Positions 25,115 to 34,165 of a DNA stretch of 64,000 bases are shown here, piece by piece. The notes under the pieces were generated by a model, which was not told the DNA's origin, did not search any database, and saw only the letters and a program-made list of their open reading frames with translations. Every line of letters starts with the position of its first letter. The first letter of the stretch is position 1. A program made the translations under genes and the position numbers. This DNA comes from Pedobacter sp. W3I1. GTDB taxonomy: Bacteria > Bacteroidota > Bacteroidia > Sphingobacteriales > Sphingobacteriaceae. The DNA lies in NCBI RefSeq assembly GCF_030816015.1, contig NZ_JAUSXN010000001.1, positions 1,674,001 through 1,738,000 of the forward strand. Reading direction: 5' to 3'.

Positions 25115-25994
25115 AAATGGAAACTGCCTTTTTTAGTGAGGCTATTTTATCTGCATTTTTAGGTATAAATTCTTGTGCAACGAAACCTTTAAAGCCAGTT
25201 TCGGCAATGGCTTTCATTATTGCAGGGTAATAGAGTTCCTGTGTATCATCTATCTCATTTCTACCAGGAACACCAGCAGTGTGGTAGTGAGCGATGTATT
25301 GATGGTTATCTCTGATGTTTCTGATTACATCGCCCTCATCAATCTGCATGTGGTAGATATCATATAACAATTTGAAGTTTTCAGATCCTAAGCGTTTGCA
25401 AAGTTCAGCTCCCCACGAGGTTCTATCGCATTGGTAATCTTTATGGTTAATTTTGCTGTTTAACAACTCCATTACCAATACAACATTGTGCTTTTCGGCT
25501 AATGGGATTAACTGTTTTAACCCTTTAACGCAATTGTTCCAACCTGTTTCGTCATCTTTACCTCTGCGGTTTCCACTAAAACAGATTAGGTTTTTATAAC
25601 CCGCTTCGGCAACAAGCGGAATCATTGCGGTATAATTTTGGATTAACTTTTCGTGGAATTTTTCGTCGTTAAAACCATCTACTAAATTAATCTCTGCACC
25701 ATTACACATGGTAGATTCTAAACCATGCTTTTTTAAAGTCGGCCAATCTTTAGGGCCAACTAAATCTATGCCTTTAATGCCGATCTTTTTAGCTTCAGTA
25801 CAAAGTGTTTCTACATCTAAACCGCTAAAACACCAACGGCAAACGGCATGATTAATATTTCCTTTTAGCCTTAATGGCTGATCTGGTTCTGATTTATCCA
25901 TTGCTAATGCTGAGAATCCTGAAGAAACACCAATTGCAGCGGTTCCTGCAATGATGTTCTTTAAAGCATTTCTTCTATTTACGTTCGAGGTCAT
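25104..25994 (-). CDS. Hydroxypyruvate isomerase-like TIM-barrel protein, exported
   Basis: A 296-residue protein. After NRRNALKNIIAGTAAIG, a probable Tat-type signal, comes a TIM barrel with GNINHAVCRWCFSG, LICFSGNRRGKDDETGWNN, VVLVMELLNSKINHKDY, LLYDIYHMQIDEGD and IAHYHTAGVPGRNE. These are marks of the hydroxypyruvate isomerase (Hyi) branch. Glu in VMELL, Asp in YDIYH, His in HYHTAG and Glu in AQEF are the expected metal ligands. It overlaps the next gene and lies 2 bases after the MFS gene. Confidence 0.83.
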   Translation of the reverse strand: MTSNVNRRNALKNIIAGTAAIGVSSGFSALAMDKSEPDQPLRLKGNINHAVCRWCFSGLDVETLCTEAKKIGIKGIDLVGPKDWPTLKKHGLESTMCNGAEINLVDGFNDEKFHEKLIQNYTAMIPLVAEAGYKNLICFSGNRRGKDDETGWNNCVKGLKQLIPLAEKHNVVLVMELLNSKINHKDYQCDRTSWGAELCKRLGSENFKLLYDIYHMQIDEGDVIRNIRDNHQYIAHYHTAGVPGRNEIDDTQELYYPAIMKAIAETGFKGFVAQEFIPKNADKIASLKKAVSICDI

Positions 25995-25996
25995 GG

Positions 25997-27217
25997 CTAT
26001 ATAGCGTTAGCTTCTGTAACTGATTTGTTTTTATCACGGAAAAATAATAAGAATAGTAGTGCAACTAATGCCGCTATTCCTGCTGGGATAATCCATATAC
26101 TTTGCCAAATATGACCACCTCCTTCTATAACGTATTTATTAACTACCATACCAGATATGATCGAACCAATTAACATACCAACACCGTAGGTTGCTAAAGT
26201 AATAAAACCCTGGGCAGCGCTTTTGAATTTTTCTCCAGCTAACCTGTCTGTATAGATTTGTCCGGTAACAAAGAAAAAGTCATAGCAGATACCGTGGAGC
26301 ACAATTCCACCGATCAACATCCAATAGTTTGAATCTGCATTTCCAAATGCAAAGAAAAGGTAACGCACAACCCAGGCAATCATACCAATTGCAAGCATTT
26401 TTTTTACGCCAAGGCGAGCAAAAAATAATGGCATTAATAACATAAATAGGGTTTCAGAGACTTGTCCTAATGATTGAACCCCTGCCGCACCTTTCATTCC
26501 AACTTCATTAAGAAATGGATTAGTGAAATTGTAATAGAATGCTAGTGGAATACAGATAGCAACAGATGCTAAGAAGAATAAAAGATATGATTTGTTTTTT
26601 AACAAGCCAATCGCATCTAATCCAATGATCTCGCCAAAAGTCGTTTTTTCACCTTTTTTAACCGGTGGAGTGTTTGGTAAGAAGAAACTTAATAATCCTA
26701 GGATGATTGAGGCAACCGATGCCATTTTAAAAGTCAACATCAAATTTCCAGTCTGTTCCCAATTTAACCATCCAATTACCAACCCGGCAATAATCCATCC
26801 AATTGTCCCGAATACCCGGATTGAAGGAAATTCTTTTCCCGGATCTTTCATTTGTTTGAAGGATATTGAATTCACTAATGCTAATGTAGGCATATAGGCA
26901 ATCATATATCCTAATATGAAAGGGAAGAAGCTATCGAAATTTAAAGACGTTCCAGCAATCCATAAGAGTACACCTCCAACTAAATGCAATACGCCTAACA
27001 CTTTTTGTGCAGAGAAAAATTTGTCTGCAATTAATCCGATTATGAATGGTGCAATAATTGCACCTAGTGATTGCGTACTATAGGCTGAACCAATTTGTAC
27101 ATCGTTTGATAGAAGATTTTTACCAAGGTAAGTTCCCATGGTTACAAACCATGCACCCCAGATAAAAAATTCCAGGAACATCATGGCAGAGAGTTTAAAG
27201 CGAGTAGTGCTATTCAT
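25997..27217 (-). CDS. MFS transporter, nucleoside permease (NupG/XapB) type
   Basis: A 406-residue, twelve-helix inner-membrane transporter. The start is placed at the ATG at 27217 (MNSTTRFKLSAMMFLEFFIWG). The upstream ATG at 27280 would add residues encoded by a repeat-like tract and is rejected. Family marks are FIWGAWFVTMGTYL, IAPFIIGLIADKFFSAQKVL and YDFFFVTGQIYTD. NupG relatives use proton symport for nucleosides. In this locus it more likely imports a sugar or keto-sugar product. Confidence 0.83.
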   Translation of the reverse strand: MNSTTRFKLSAMMFLEFFIWGAWFVTMGTYLGKNLLSNDVQIGSAYSTQSLGAIIAPFIIGLIADKFFSAQKVLGVLHLVGGVLLWIAGTSLNFDSFFPFILGYMIAYMPTLALVNSISFKQMKDPGKEFPSIRVFGTIGWIIAGLVIGWLNWEQTGNLMLTFKMASVASIILGLLSFFLPNTPPVKKGEKTTFGEIIGLDAIGLLKNKSYLLFFLASVAICIPLAFYYNFTNPFLNEVGMKGAAGVQSLGQVSETLFMLLMPLFFARLGVKKMLAIGMIAWVVRYLFFAFGNADSNYWMLIGGIVLHGICYDFFFVTGQIYTDRLAGEKFKSAAQGFITLATYGVGMLIGSIISGMVVNKYVIEGGGHIWQSIWIIPAGIAALVALLFLLFFRDKNKSVTEANAI

Positions 27218-27377
27218 TTGGTTTATATAAGGTATATTAAGGTATAAGGTTAAAGGTATAGGGTGTAAGGTTAAAGCCAAAGCGGGTAAACTATGTTTTC
27301 CCGCTTTCTAATTCAAATCTATGGTTAAAGCGTAAGGAAAAAACCTTCAGCCTTCTACCTTACGCCTTTTTCCTCAA

Positions 27378-28058
27378 TTATAGTTCTTTAATAGAGATGT
27401 TTTTGTACCAAACTTCATCTCCGTGATCTTGTAAGGCAATTTTACCGGTTTTAAAAGCTCCCCAGTTTTCCCATGTTGCAAATTTGCTACCTGCAACAAT
27501 CTTTTTCCAGTTATCGTCCCAAAGGGTGGTTTTTACTACTTCAACACCGTTTAAAATTAGCGTTAATTTGCCCTTGTTGCTAATGATTTCTGCTTTATTC
27601 CATTCGCCAACAGCTTTAACTGGCTCTGATGAACTTTTTACCAGATCGTATAAATCGCCTGCACGGTGCTTGGTAATTTTTCCATCTGGGTGGCCATCGT
27701 TATCAATAACCTGCATTTCTAAGCCTGTAGAATAGGTTGCATGGTATTTGGGTTCTTCATGAACATAAAAAATCAAACCGCTATTTGCTTTTGGAGCCAC
27801 TTTCCACTCATATTTTAAATGGAAATTACCATACTCTTTGTCTGTAACTAAATCGCCACCGCCATCTGTACCTTTGGTAGCTAAATCTAAATGTAATGCA
27901 CCATCCTGAATCTGCCAGGCGCTACCAACTGTAGTTTTATTATAAGTATGCCAGCCTGTGGTTGTTTTACCATCAAAAAGTGGCTTAAAGCCCTTTTGAG
28001 CTTTTGATATTTGTGTTACCGCTAACAAGATGCAAGCAGAAAGAAAGATTTTTTTCAT
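27378..28058 (-). CDS. Exported DUF1080 protein (3-keto-disaccharide hydrolase family)
   Basis: A 226-residue beta-sandwich protein with a signal peptide (to ISKAQ). DUF1080 marks are FKPLFDGKTTTGWHTY, GDLVTDKEYGNFHLKYEWK, NSGLIFYVHEE, TGLEMQVIDNDGHPD and EWNKAEIISNKG. Some DUF1080 enzymes cleave 3-keto-glycosides, and Gfo/Idh/MocA and GMC oxidoreductases nearby could supply such substrates. The exact substrate is inferred from context only. Confidence 0.85.
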   Translation of the reverse strand: MKKIFLSACILLAVTQISKAQKGFKPLFDGKTTTGWHTYNKTTVGSAWQIQDGALHLDLATKGTDGGGDLVTDKEYGNFHLKYEWKVAPKANSGLIFYVHEEPKYHATYSTGLEMQVIDNDGHPDGKITKHRAGDLYDLVKSSSEPVKAVGEWNKAEIISNKGKLTLILNGVEVVKTTLWDDNWKKIVAGSKFATWENWGAFKTGKIALQDHGDEVWYKNISIKEL

Positions 28059-28070
28059 ATTTTTTGAATA

Positions 28071-28151
28071 AACCTGATAGGTTTAATTCGAAGTTTTTAA
28101 TGTTTTCAATGGCCTCATTGAGGACTTCGTCGTTTAAAAACCTATCAGGTT
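28071..28151. repeat. Nested palindromic repeat
   Basis: AACCTGATAGGTTT (28071-28084) and AAACCTATCAGGTT (28138-28151) are exact complements. Inside, TCGAAGT pairs with ACTTCG and CAATG with CATTG. It lies in the gap between two genes of the same strand. Confidence 0.7.
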
Positions 28152-28158
28152 ATGATAA

Positions 28159-29616
28159 TTAAAGTGTTAAATTGTTCCAGCCTTTACGGTATTCGCGTTT
28201 TACAAACTGGTTTGCTTCGTCAAAATTGGTAACTTTCATATTGTCGTTATCCCAAAGCATTTTAGTGTATCTGCCTGGGTAAGTCGTCTTACCGTTTACC
28301 GTTTTTTGGATATCGAAACTTCTGATTGCCAAATTTGCCATCAGTAAAGCTTCAGTTAATGGACCTGCAATTTCAAAAGGTGAACTCACTTCTTGTTTGC
28401 CATAACCCGCAATTGCGGCTTCAACCCATTGTTTGTAGTGTCCGTTTGCGCCATCTGGTACCCTAGCGTATTTTGGTGCTACCTTAATATCTTTGTTTTT
28501 ACTTAAAGGCAATAATTTTGGGTTTGCGCTATAAGTTTCAGACATCATTTTGCCTTTAGTTCCGATAAACAAGGTACCATTACCACCATCGCCAAAAGTT
28601 TCGTTTGCTTCTAATTCTTCAGGGCGTTCTGGTTGAATGCCACCATCCATCCAGTGTAACGTAACATCACCTTTGGTTTTATCCGTTTTAGGAAATTTTA
28701 AGGTAACATGGCTTGATGGCGGGCAGCTTTCAGGGAAATAACCGCGTTTAAATTCATCTACATAAACAGAGCCTACACTGGCCTGAACCTCTTTTGCATA
28801 TTTTAAGTTTAATACGCTAAAAGGAGCTTCGATTAAGTGACAGCCCATATCCCCCAGTGCGCCAGTACCGTAATCCCACCAGCCTCGCCAGTTAAAAGGA
28901 ACTAATTTATCTACAAAATCCTTTTCAGGGGCCGTGCCCAACCATAAATTCCAATCTAATTCTTTAGGAATTTCTGCTTTTTTGCTTGGCCAGGGAATAC
29001 CTTGTGGCCAAACTGGTCTATCAGTCCATGCGTAAACAGTGTGTACATCGCCAATTAAACCAGCTTCGTACCATTCTTTCATTTGGCGCGGGCCATCGTT
29101 TGATGCCCCTTGATTTCCCATTTGGGTGACCACTTTATATTTTTTTGCAGCTGCGGTTAGAATACGCGCTTCATAAATATCATGTGTTAAAGGTTTTTGA
29201 ACATAAACGTGTTTACCCAATTGCATAGCTGCTAAAGCCTGGATGGCATGGTTATGATCAGGAGTAGAAACAGACACAGCATCGAAATTTTTATGTTCCT
29301 TATCTAACATTTCGCGCCAATCTTTATAGTATTTTGCTTTAGGAAAAGCTTTAACACTATTTGCTGCACGGCGGTCGTCTACATCGCATAAAAAAGCAAT
29401 ATCTGCTTTTCCGCTTTTGTAAAACATACTTAAATCGCTTTGGCCTTTTCCGCCAACACCGATGCCGGCAACTAATAAACGATCGCTTGGTGCTAAATAA
29501 CCAGGCCCACCTAAAACATGGCGGGGCACGATCATAAACGCAGCAGCGGCAATAGCTGTGGTCTTAATAAAATCACGGCGGTTACCCATGTTTTTATTTT
29601 CTTGCTCTGTTTTCAT
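28159..29616 (-). CDS. Gfo/Idh/MocA oxidoreductase with Tat signal
   Basis: A 485-residue protein. A twin-arginine signal, GNRRDFIKTTAIAAAAFMI, precedes a Rossmann domain (LLVAGIGVGGKGQSDL), the catalytic-lysine motif HVYVQKPLTHD and a C-terminal alpha/beta domain. Exported relatives oxidise or transiently oxidise sugars with tightly bound NAD(H). The ATG at 29589 (MGNRRDF) is an alternative start. A cytochrome c gene lies just upstream in the operon. Confidence 0.85.
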   Translation of the reverse strand: MKTEQENKNMGNRRDFIKTTAIAAAAFMIVPRHVLGGPGYLAPSDRLLVAGIGVGGKGQSDLSMFYKSGKADIAFLCDVDDRRAANSVKAFPKAKYYKDWREMLDKEHKNFDAVSVSTPDHNHAIQALAAMQLGKHVYVQKPLTHDIYEARILTAAAKKYKVVTQMGNQGASNDGPRQMKEWYEAGLIGDVHTVYAWTDRPVWPQGIPWPSKKAEIPKELDWNLWLGTAPEKDFVDKLVPFNWRGWWDYGTGALGDMGCHLIEAPFSVLNLKYAKEVQASVGSVYVDEFKRGYFPESCPPSSHVTLKFPKTDKTKGDVTLHWMDGGIQPERPEELEANETFGDGGNGTLFIGTKGKMMSETYSANPKLLPLSKNKDIKVAPKYARVPDGANGHYKQWVEAAIAGYGKQEVSSPFEIAGPLTEALLMANLAIRSFDIQKTVNGKTTYPGRYTKMLWDNDNMKVTNFDEANQFVKREYRKGWNNLTL

Positions 29617-29648
29617 ATGTAGTAAATCGATTTGCTAATTTGGTTCGA

Positions 29649-30035
29649 TTATTTTTTCTTTAAAGATAAGATATACTTTACCATTAATTTTGCATCGTCT
29701 TTTTTAAGGGTTGCATGGGCGGTCATTGGCATATTGCCCCAAACTCCGGTTCCACCTTTAATAATCTTATCGGCTAACATGTTGATGTTTTTCTCTGTAG
29801 CTGGATATTTTTTTGCGATTTCTACATAAGCAGGGCCAATAATTTTGTTGGTCTTGTTGTGGCAACCTAAACAATCTGATTTATTGATCAGCTTTTCGCC
29901 TGGATTTGATTGAAAAGCAGCATGGTTTGTTATTGTTGCTGTTGCAACCACAGTTTTCTCTTTCGTTAAATCGGCTTTTGAAAACGACGCCATAAAAATG
30001 ACTACAGCGCCTAAAATTAAAAATGTTTTTTTCAT
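29649..30035 (-). CDS. Small exported c-type cytochrome
   Basis: A 128-residue protein started at the ATG at 30035, which gives a signal peptide (MKKTFLILGAVVIFMASF). An ATG at 30065 adds 10 polar residues and is unlikely. The haem-binding motif is CLGCH, with a likely axial Met in WGNMPMTAH. The fold fits class I cytochrome c. In this locus it may accept electrons from the GMC oxidoreductase. Confidence 0.87.
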   Translation of the reverse strand: MKKTFLILGAVVIFMASFSKADLTKEKTVVATATITNHAAFQSNPGEKLINKSDCLGCHNKTNKIIGPAYVEIAKKYPATEKNINMLADKIIKGGTGVWGNMPMTAHATLKKDDAKLMVKYILSLKKK

Positions 30036-30130
30036 GTCTTGTGTGTTGTTGTTAATTGCATTCAAGCTTGCATAAACGGTAATATTTTATTTGTTGTAGC
30101 TTATGCAGGTTTTCATTTGTGTGTGTTTTG

Positions 30131-31189
30131 TTAATCTTGTAATCCTAATATTCTTTTATTGAAAGCGCTATCACTACCCGATGCGGCAAAGTCATCAAAT
30201 GCCTTATCAGTTACGTTAATAATGTTCTTTTTGATAAATTCTGCGCCTTCGCGGGCACCATCTTGCTGGTTTTTGATACAACATTCCCATTCCATAACGG
30301 CCCAACCTTTAAAATCATATTGCGCCAATTTACTAAAAATGGTTTTAAAATCAACATGACCGTCGCCTGGTGAGCGGTAACGACCAGCACGATTTGCCCA
30401 ACTCTGGTATCCACCAAAAGTGCCTTGTTTGCCTGTAGGGTTAAATTCTGCATCTTTAACGTGGAAAGCTTTTATGCGTTCGTGGTAAAAATCGATGTAT
30501 TGAATGTAATCCAATTGTTGCAACACAAAGTGAGAAGGATCATACAATAAGCATGCCCGAGGATGATTATTTACTGCAGCGAGGAACATTTCGTATGTTT
30601 CGCCATCAAATAAATCCTCACCTGGATGTATTTCGTAGCAAACATCAACGCCACATTGGTCAAATTCGTTTAAGATAGGTGTCCAGCGTTTTGCCAATTC
30701 TGCAAAACCTTCTTCAACCAATCCAGCCGGGCGTTGTGGCCAGGGGTGGAAATATTGCCACAATAATGAACCACTAAAGGTAGCATGCGCATTTAAACCT
30801 AAATTTTGAGAGGCTCTAGCTGCATATTTCATTTGTTGTATAGCCCACTCTGTTCTGGCTTTTGGGTTTTTGTGTACTTCTTTTGGTGCAAAAGCATCAA
30901 ACAGGTCATCATAAGCAGGGTGTACCGCAACCAATTGGCCTTGTAAGTGTGTAGAAAGTTCAGTGATTTCCAGGCCATAAGAAGCGATTTTTCCTTTCAG
31001 TTCATCAGCGTAGGTTTTGCTTTCAGCAGCCTTTTGCAGATCGATAAACCTTGCATCCAGGGTTGGCATCTGGATGCCTTTAAAGCCTAATCCGGCTGCC
31101 CATTCGCAAATGTTATCCAGGGAGTTAAATGGTGCTTCGTCACTTATAAATTGGGCTAAAAATACCGCTGGTCCTTTTATCGTTGTCAT
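30131..31189 (-). CDS. Sugar phosphate isomerase/epimerase-like TIM barrel, cytoplasmic
   Basis: A 352-residue TIM-barrel protein without a signal peptide, longer than the exported paralogues. Marks are IQMPTLDARFIDL, ELSTHLQGQLVAVHP, VCYEIHPGEDLFDG, LLYDPSHFVLQ, IKAFHVKDAEF and AVMEWECC, which give the Glu, Asp, His and Glu metal ligands. It lies 9 bases after the Gfo/Idh/MocA gene and probably acts with it on an intracellular keto-sugar. Confidence 0.82.
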   Translation of the reverse strand: MTTIKGPAVFLAQFISDEAPFNSLDNICEWAAGLGFKGIQMPTLDARFIDLQKAAESKTYADELKGKIASYGLEITELSTHLQGQLVAVHPAYDDLFDAFAPKEVHKNPKARTEWAIQQMKYAARASQNLGLNAHATFSGSLLWQYFHPWPQRPAGLVEEGFAELAKRWTPILNEFDQCGVDVCYEIHPGEDLFDGETYEMFLAAVNNHPRACLLYDPSHFVLQQLDYIQYIDFYHERIKAFHVKDAEFNPTGKQGTFGGYQSWANRAGRYRSPGDGHVDFKTIFSKLAQYDFKGWAVMEWECCIKNQQDGAREGAEFIKKNIINVTDKAFDDFAASGSDSAFNKRILGLQD

Positions 31190-31198
31190 GCTTGATTG

Positions 31199-32356
31199 TT
31201 ATAATTTATAATCTAACCACTTTTGGTCTGATTGGCTGGAGGCTACTACATTTTCGATAAATGCCATTCCTCTAATTCCATCTTCAGTACCTGGAAAGTC
31301 TAACATTGCAGCAGTAGGTTGTTCATTATTCAATTTCGCATCTACTGTTAGTGCAAAATTTTTATAAATATTTGCAAATGCTTCTAAGTAACCTTCAGGG
31401 TGACCGCCTGGTGTACGGGTATTGTGCTGAGCGAAACTGCCCATATAACCATTACCGGTTCGATAAATTTGAGCAGGGGCATTTAACCATTTTACAATTA
31501 AAGTATTCGGTTCCATTTGGTGCCATTCCATGCCACCCTTTTCGCCATAAACTTTAATTTTCAATGCATTTTCTTCTCCAGCTGCAATTTGTGATGCTAC
31601 AAGAACACCATTGGCGCCATTATCGAATTTTAACAATACGTTTCCGTCGTCATCAATAGCTCTACCTGGAACAACAATGCTTAAATCGGCACAGATTTTA
31701 GTGATTTTTAATCCAGAGATATATTCTGCCAAATGAGCGGCGTGAGTGCCAATATCGCCCATACTACCGCTTTTTCCGGTTTTAGATGGATCGGTACGCC
31801 AGGCGGCCTGGGCATTGCCTTCACGTTCTGATAAGGTACTTAACCAGCCTTGAGGATATTCGACGATGATTTTTCTGATTGCACCTAAAGTACCTTCGCT
31901 AACCATTTGTTTAGCCTGTTTAACCATTGGATAACCAGAGTAGGTGTGGGTTAAACATAGTGTTAAGCCAGTTTCTTCTACTTTAGCCTTCAGCTGCTTT
32001 GCTTCTTCTAAAGTTAGTGTCATCGGTTTTTCGATTACGACATTAAAACCTTTATCTAAAGCCATCATTGCAGGGGCAAAGTGAGCAAAGTTTGGGGTTA
32101 CGATGGTTACAAAGTCGATTCTTTCATCTGCCGGCAATTCACTTTCCTTCGTCAGCATTTCTTCGTAATTGTTGTAAATTCTGTTATCTGGAAGAAAAAG
32201 GAGTTTTCCAGATTCGTATCCAATTTCAGGATTTACACTTAAAGCTCCGGCAGATAATTCAATCAGGCCATCCATGTTGGCAGCCAAACGGTGTACGGCA
32301 CCGATAAAAGCGTCTTTTCCACCGCCTATCATGCCCATTCTTAATTTTCTTTTCAT
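31199..32356 (-). CDS. Gfo/Idh/MocA oxidoreductase, cytoplasmic
   Basis: A 385-residue NAD(P)-dependent sugar oxidoreductase. The start is set at the ATG at 32356 (MKRKLRMGMIGGGKDAFIG); the ATG at 32374 adds six residues. Marks are the GGGKDAFIGAVHR cofactor loop, VVIEKPMTLTLEEA with the catalytic lysine, and GDIGTHAAHLAEYISG with the expected histidine. No signal peptide is present. Paired with the following TIM-barrel gene, it probably handles imported keto-sugars. Confidence 0.86.
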   Translation of the reverse strand: MKRKLRMGMIGGGKDAFIGAVHRLAANMDGLIELSAGALSVNPEIGYESGKLLFLPDNRIYNNYEEMLTKESELPADERIDFVTIVTPNFAHFAPAMMALDKGFNVVIEKPMTLTLEEAKQLKAKVEETGLTLCLTHTYSGYPMVKQAKQMVSEGTLGAIRKIIVEYPQGWLSTLSEREGNAQAAWRTDPSKTGKSGSMGDIGTHAAHLAEYISGLKITKICADLSIVVPGRAIDDDGNVLLKFDNGANGVLVASQIAAGEENALKIKVYGEKGGMEWHQMEPNTLIVKWLNAPAQIYRTGNGYMGSFAQHNTRTPGGHPEGYLEAFANIYKNFALTVDAKLNNEQPTAAMLDFPGTEDGIRGMAFIENVVASSQSDQKWLDYKL

Positions 32357-32440
32357 TGTTGAGGTATAGGGCATAGGGCTAAAGGCTTAGGGTATAGGAA
32401 AATTAACCCCTACACCTTAAACCTTTAACCTTAAACCTTT

Positions 32441-34141
32441 CTAGATGTTCTTTTTCTTTAATTCTTTTACAGCGTAATCGCAAGCACGGGCAGTTAAAGC
32501 CATAAATGTTAACGATGGATTTTGGCAGGCGATTGATGGCATACAAGATCCATCGGTTACGAAAACGTTATTTACTTCGTGCATCTGGTTCCATTTGTTA
32601 AGGACTGAAGTTTTTGGATCGTTACCCATTCTTGCCGTTCCTTGCTCATGGATGGCCATGCCTGGATAACAGCCATTATCAAATGTTTTGATGTTTTTTA
32701 AGCCAGCTGCTTCTAACATTTCAGCCGCATCGTTCATCATATCCAAACGCATTTTTTTCTCATTTTCTTTGTACTCGCAATCAATTGCCAATACAGGCTG
32801 ACCCCATTTATCTTTTTTGGTTTTGTCGATATACACCTTGTTTTCGTAATAAGGCAACATCTCTCCGAAACCACCTAATCCCATTGTCCATTTTCCTGGG
32901 GTAGTCATTTTTTGTTTCAAATCTGCACCAAATGATAACTCGGCCACATCACTTTGCCAATTGCTTCTGCTTGCGCCGCCCTGATAACCGAAACCACGTA
33001 AATAATCGCGTTTATCGTTACCTATATTTTGATACCTGGGTACATAAATCCCGTTTGCACGACGACCATAAGTATATTTATCATCAAAGCCCTCAGCTTC
33101 TCCATTTGCTCCACAACGGAAATGATGATCCATTAGGTTATGACCTAACTGACCACTTCCATTACCTAATCCATTTGGATGAGCTTCGGATGTTGAGTTT
33201 AATAGCACAAATGTTGAACCTAATGTAGAACCGTTAACGAAAACGATTTTTGCATAAAATTCCATTGTTTTGTTGGTCTCCGCATCGATTACCATTACAC
33301 CTTTTGCTTTTTTGGTATCTTTATCGTAAATGATATGATTTACGATCGAGTATGGTCTAACCGTTAACCTTTTTGTTGCCATCGCCGCAGGTAAGGTAGA
33401 AGACTGTGTGCTGAAATAAGCGCCAAACGGACAACCGCGGCTACATAAGTTCCTGTATTGGCAATTACCACGGCCTTTGTGCGGAACTGTAAGATTGGCA
33501 ACACGGCCAATCATGATAATGCGTTCTTTTTTGTAATGTTCTTCAACACGGGCCTTTACCGATTTTTCTACAATGTTTAAATCCATTGGGGGTAGAAATT
33601 CACCGTCAGGGCAGGTAGGCCAGTTTTCTTTTGAACCACTAATGCCAGCAAAACGCTCTGCATAATCGTACCAGGGAGAAAGTTCGGCGTACCGAATCGG
33701 CCAATCATTTCCGTGGCCATCCTTTTTGTTATCCTCAAAGTTATGATCACTAAAACGATAACTTTGACGGCCCCACATTAACGATTTACCACCAACATGG
33801 AAACCACGGTACCAATCGAAACGTTTATCTTCAGTATAAGGGCATTCTAAATCATTTACCCACCATTTTTCGTTTGCTTCCTGGTAAGGATAATCTCTTT
33901 TTTGCACCGGGTGGGTACGTTTCTGCTCTTCGGTTAATTTACCAGCATGTTTAAAATCCCAAGGATTTTTCATTGCCGTCTCGTAACCGGTAATGTGCTC
34001 GATGTTCATTCCTCTTTCGAGCATTAATACACGCAAGCCTTTTTCGGTAAGTTCTTTTGCAGCCCAGCCGCCACTAATCCCCGATCCTATAACAATAGCA
34101 TCGTAAGTATTTTCTGCTTTTAAATTTGTATTTAAATTCAT
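32441..34141 (-). CDS. GMC oxidoreductase (gluconate/glucoside dehydrogenase large-subunit type)
   Basis: A 566-residue FAD enzyme. The dinucleotide motif is AIVIGSGISGGWAAKEL (about 15-31). The active-site His498 (AIHEQGTARMG) and Asn541 (CQNPSLTFMALTA) are present. A Cys cluster (Cys227, Cys233, Cys237 in CQYRNLCSRGCPFGA) could bind a metal or form disulphides. The next gene upstream encodes the small subunit-3 family protein, as in gluconate 2-dehydrogenase and glucoside 3-dehydrogenases. No signal peptide is seen, so export might ride on the Tat signal of subunit 3. Confidence 0.87.
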   Translation of the reverse strand: MNLNTNLKAENTYDAIVIGSGISGGWAAKELTEKGLRVLMLERGMNIEHITGYETAMKNPWDFKHAGKLTEEQKRTHPVQKRDYPYQEANEKWWVNDLECPYTEDKRFDWYRGFHVGGKSLMWGRQSYRFSDHNFEDNKKDGHGNDWPIRYAELSPWYDYAERFAGISGSKENWPTCPDGEFLPPMDLNIVEKSVKARVEEHYKKERIIMIGRVANLTVPHKGRGNCQYRNLCSRGCPFGAYFSTQSSTLPAAMATKRLTVRPYSIVNHIIYDKDTKKAKGVMVIDAETNKTMEFYAKIVFVNGSTLGSTFVLLNSTSEAHPNGLGNGSGQLGHNLMDHHFRCGANGEAEGFDDKYTYGRRANGIYVPRYQNIGNDKRDYLRGFGYQGGASRSNWQSDVAELSFGADLKQKMTTPGKWTMGLGGFGEMLPYYENKVYIDKTKKDKWGQPVLAIDCEYKENEKKMRLDMMNDAAEMLEAAGLKNIKTFDNGCYPGMAIHEQGTARMGNDPKTSVLNKWNQMHEVNNVFVTDGSCMPSIACQNPSLTFMALTARACDYAVKELKKKNI

Positions 34142-34165
34142 GATGTTTTGTAGTTGTGTTAGAAA

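Noticed and set aside
27218..27280. N-terminal extension of the MFS transporter
   Set aside because: The extra codons come from an imperfect AAGGTTA/GGTATA repeat tract; the ATG at 27217 starts the first membrane helix normally.
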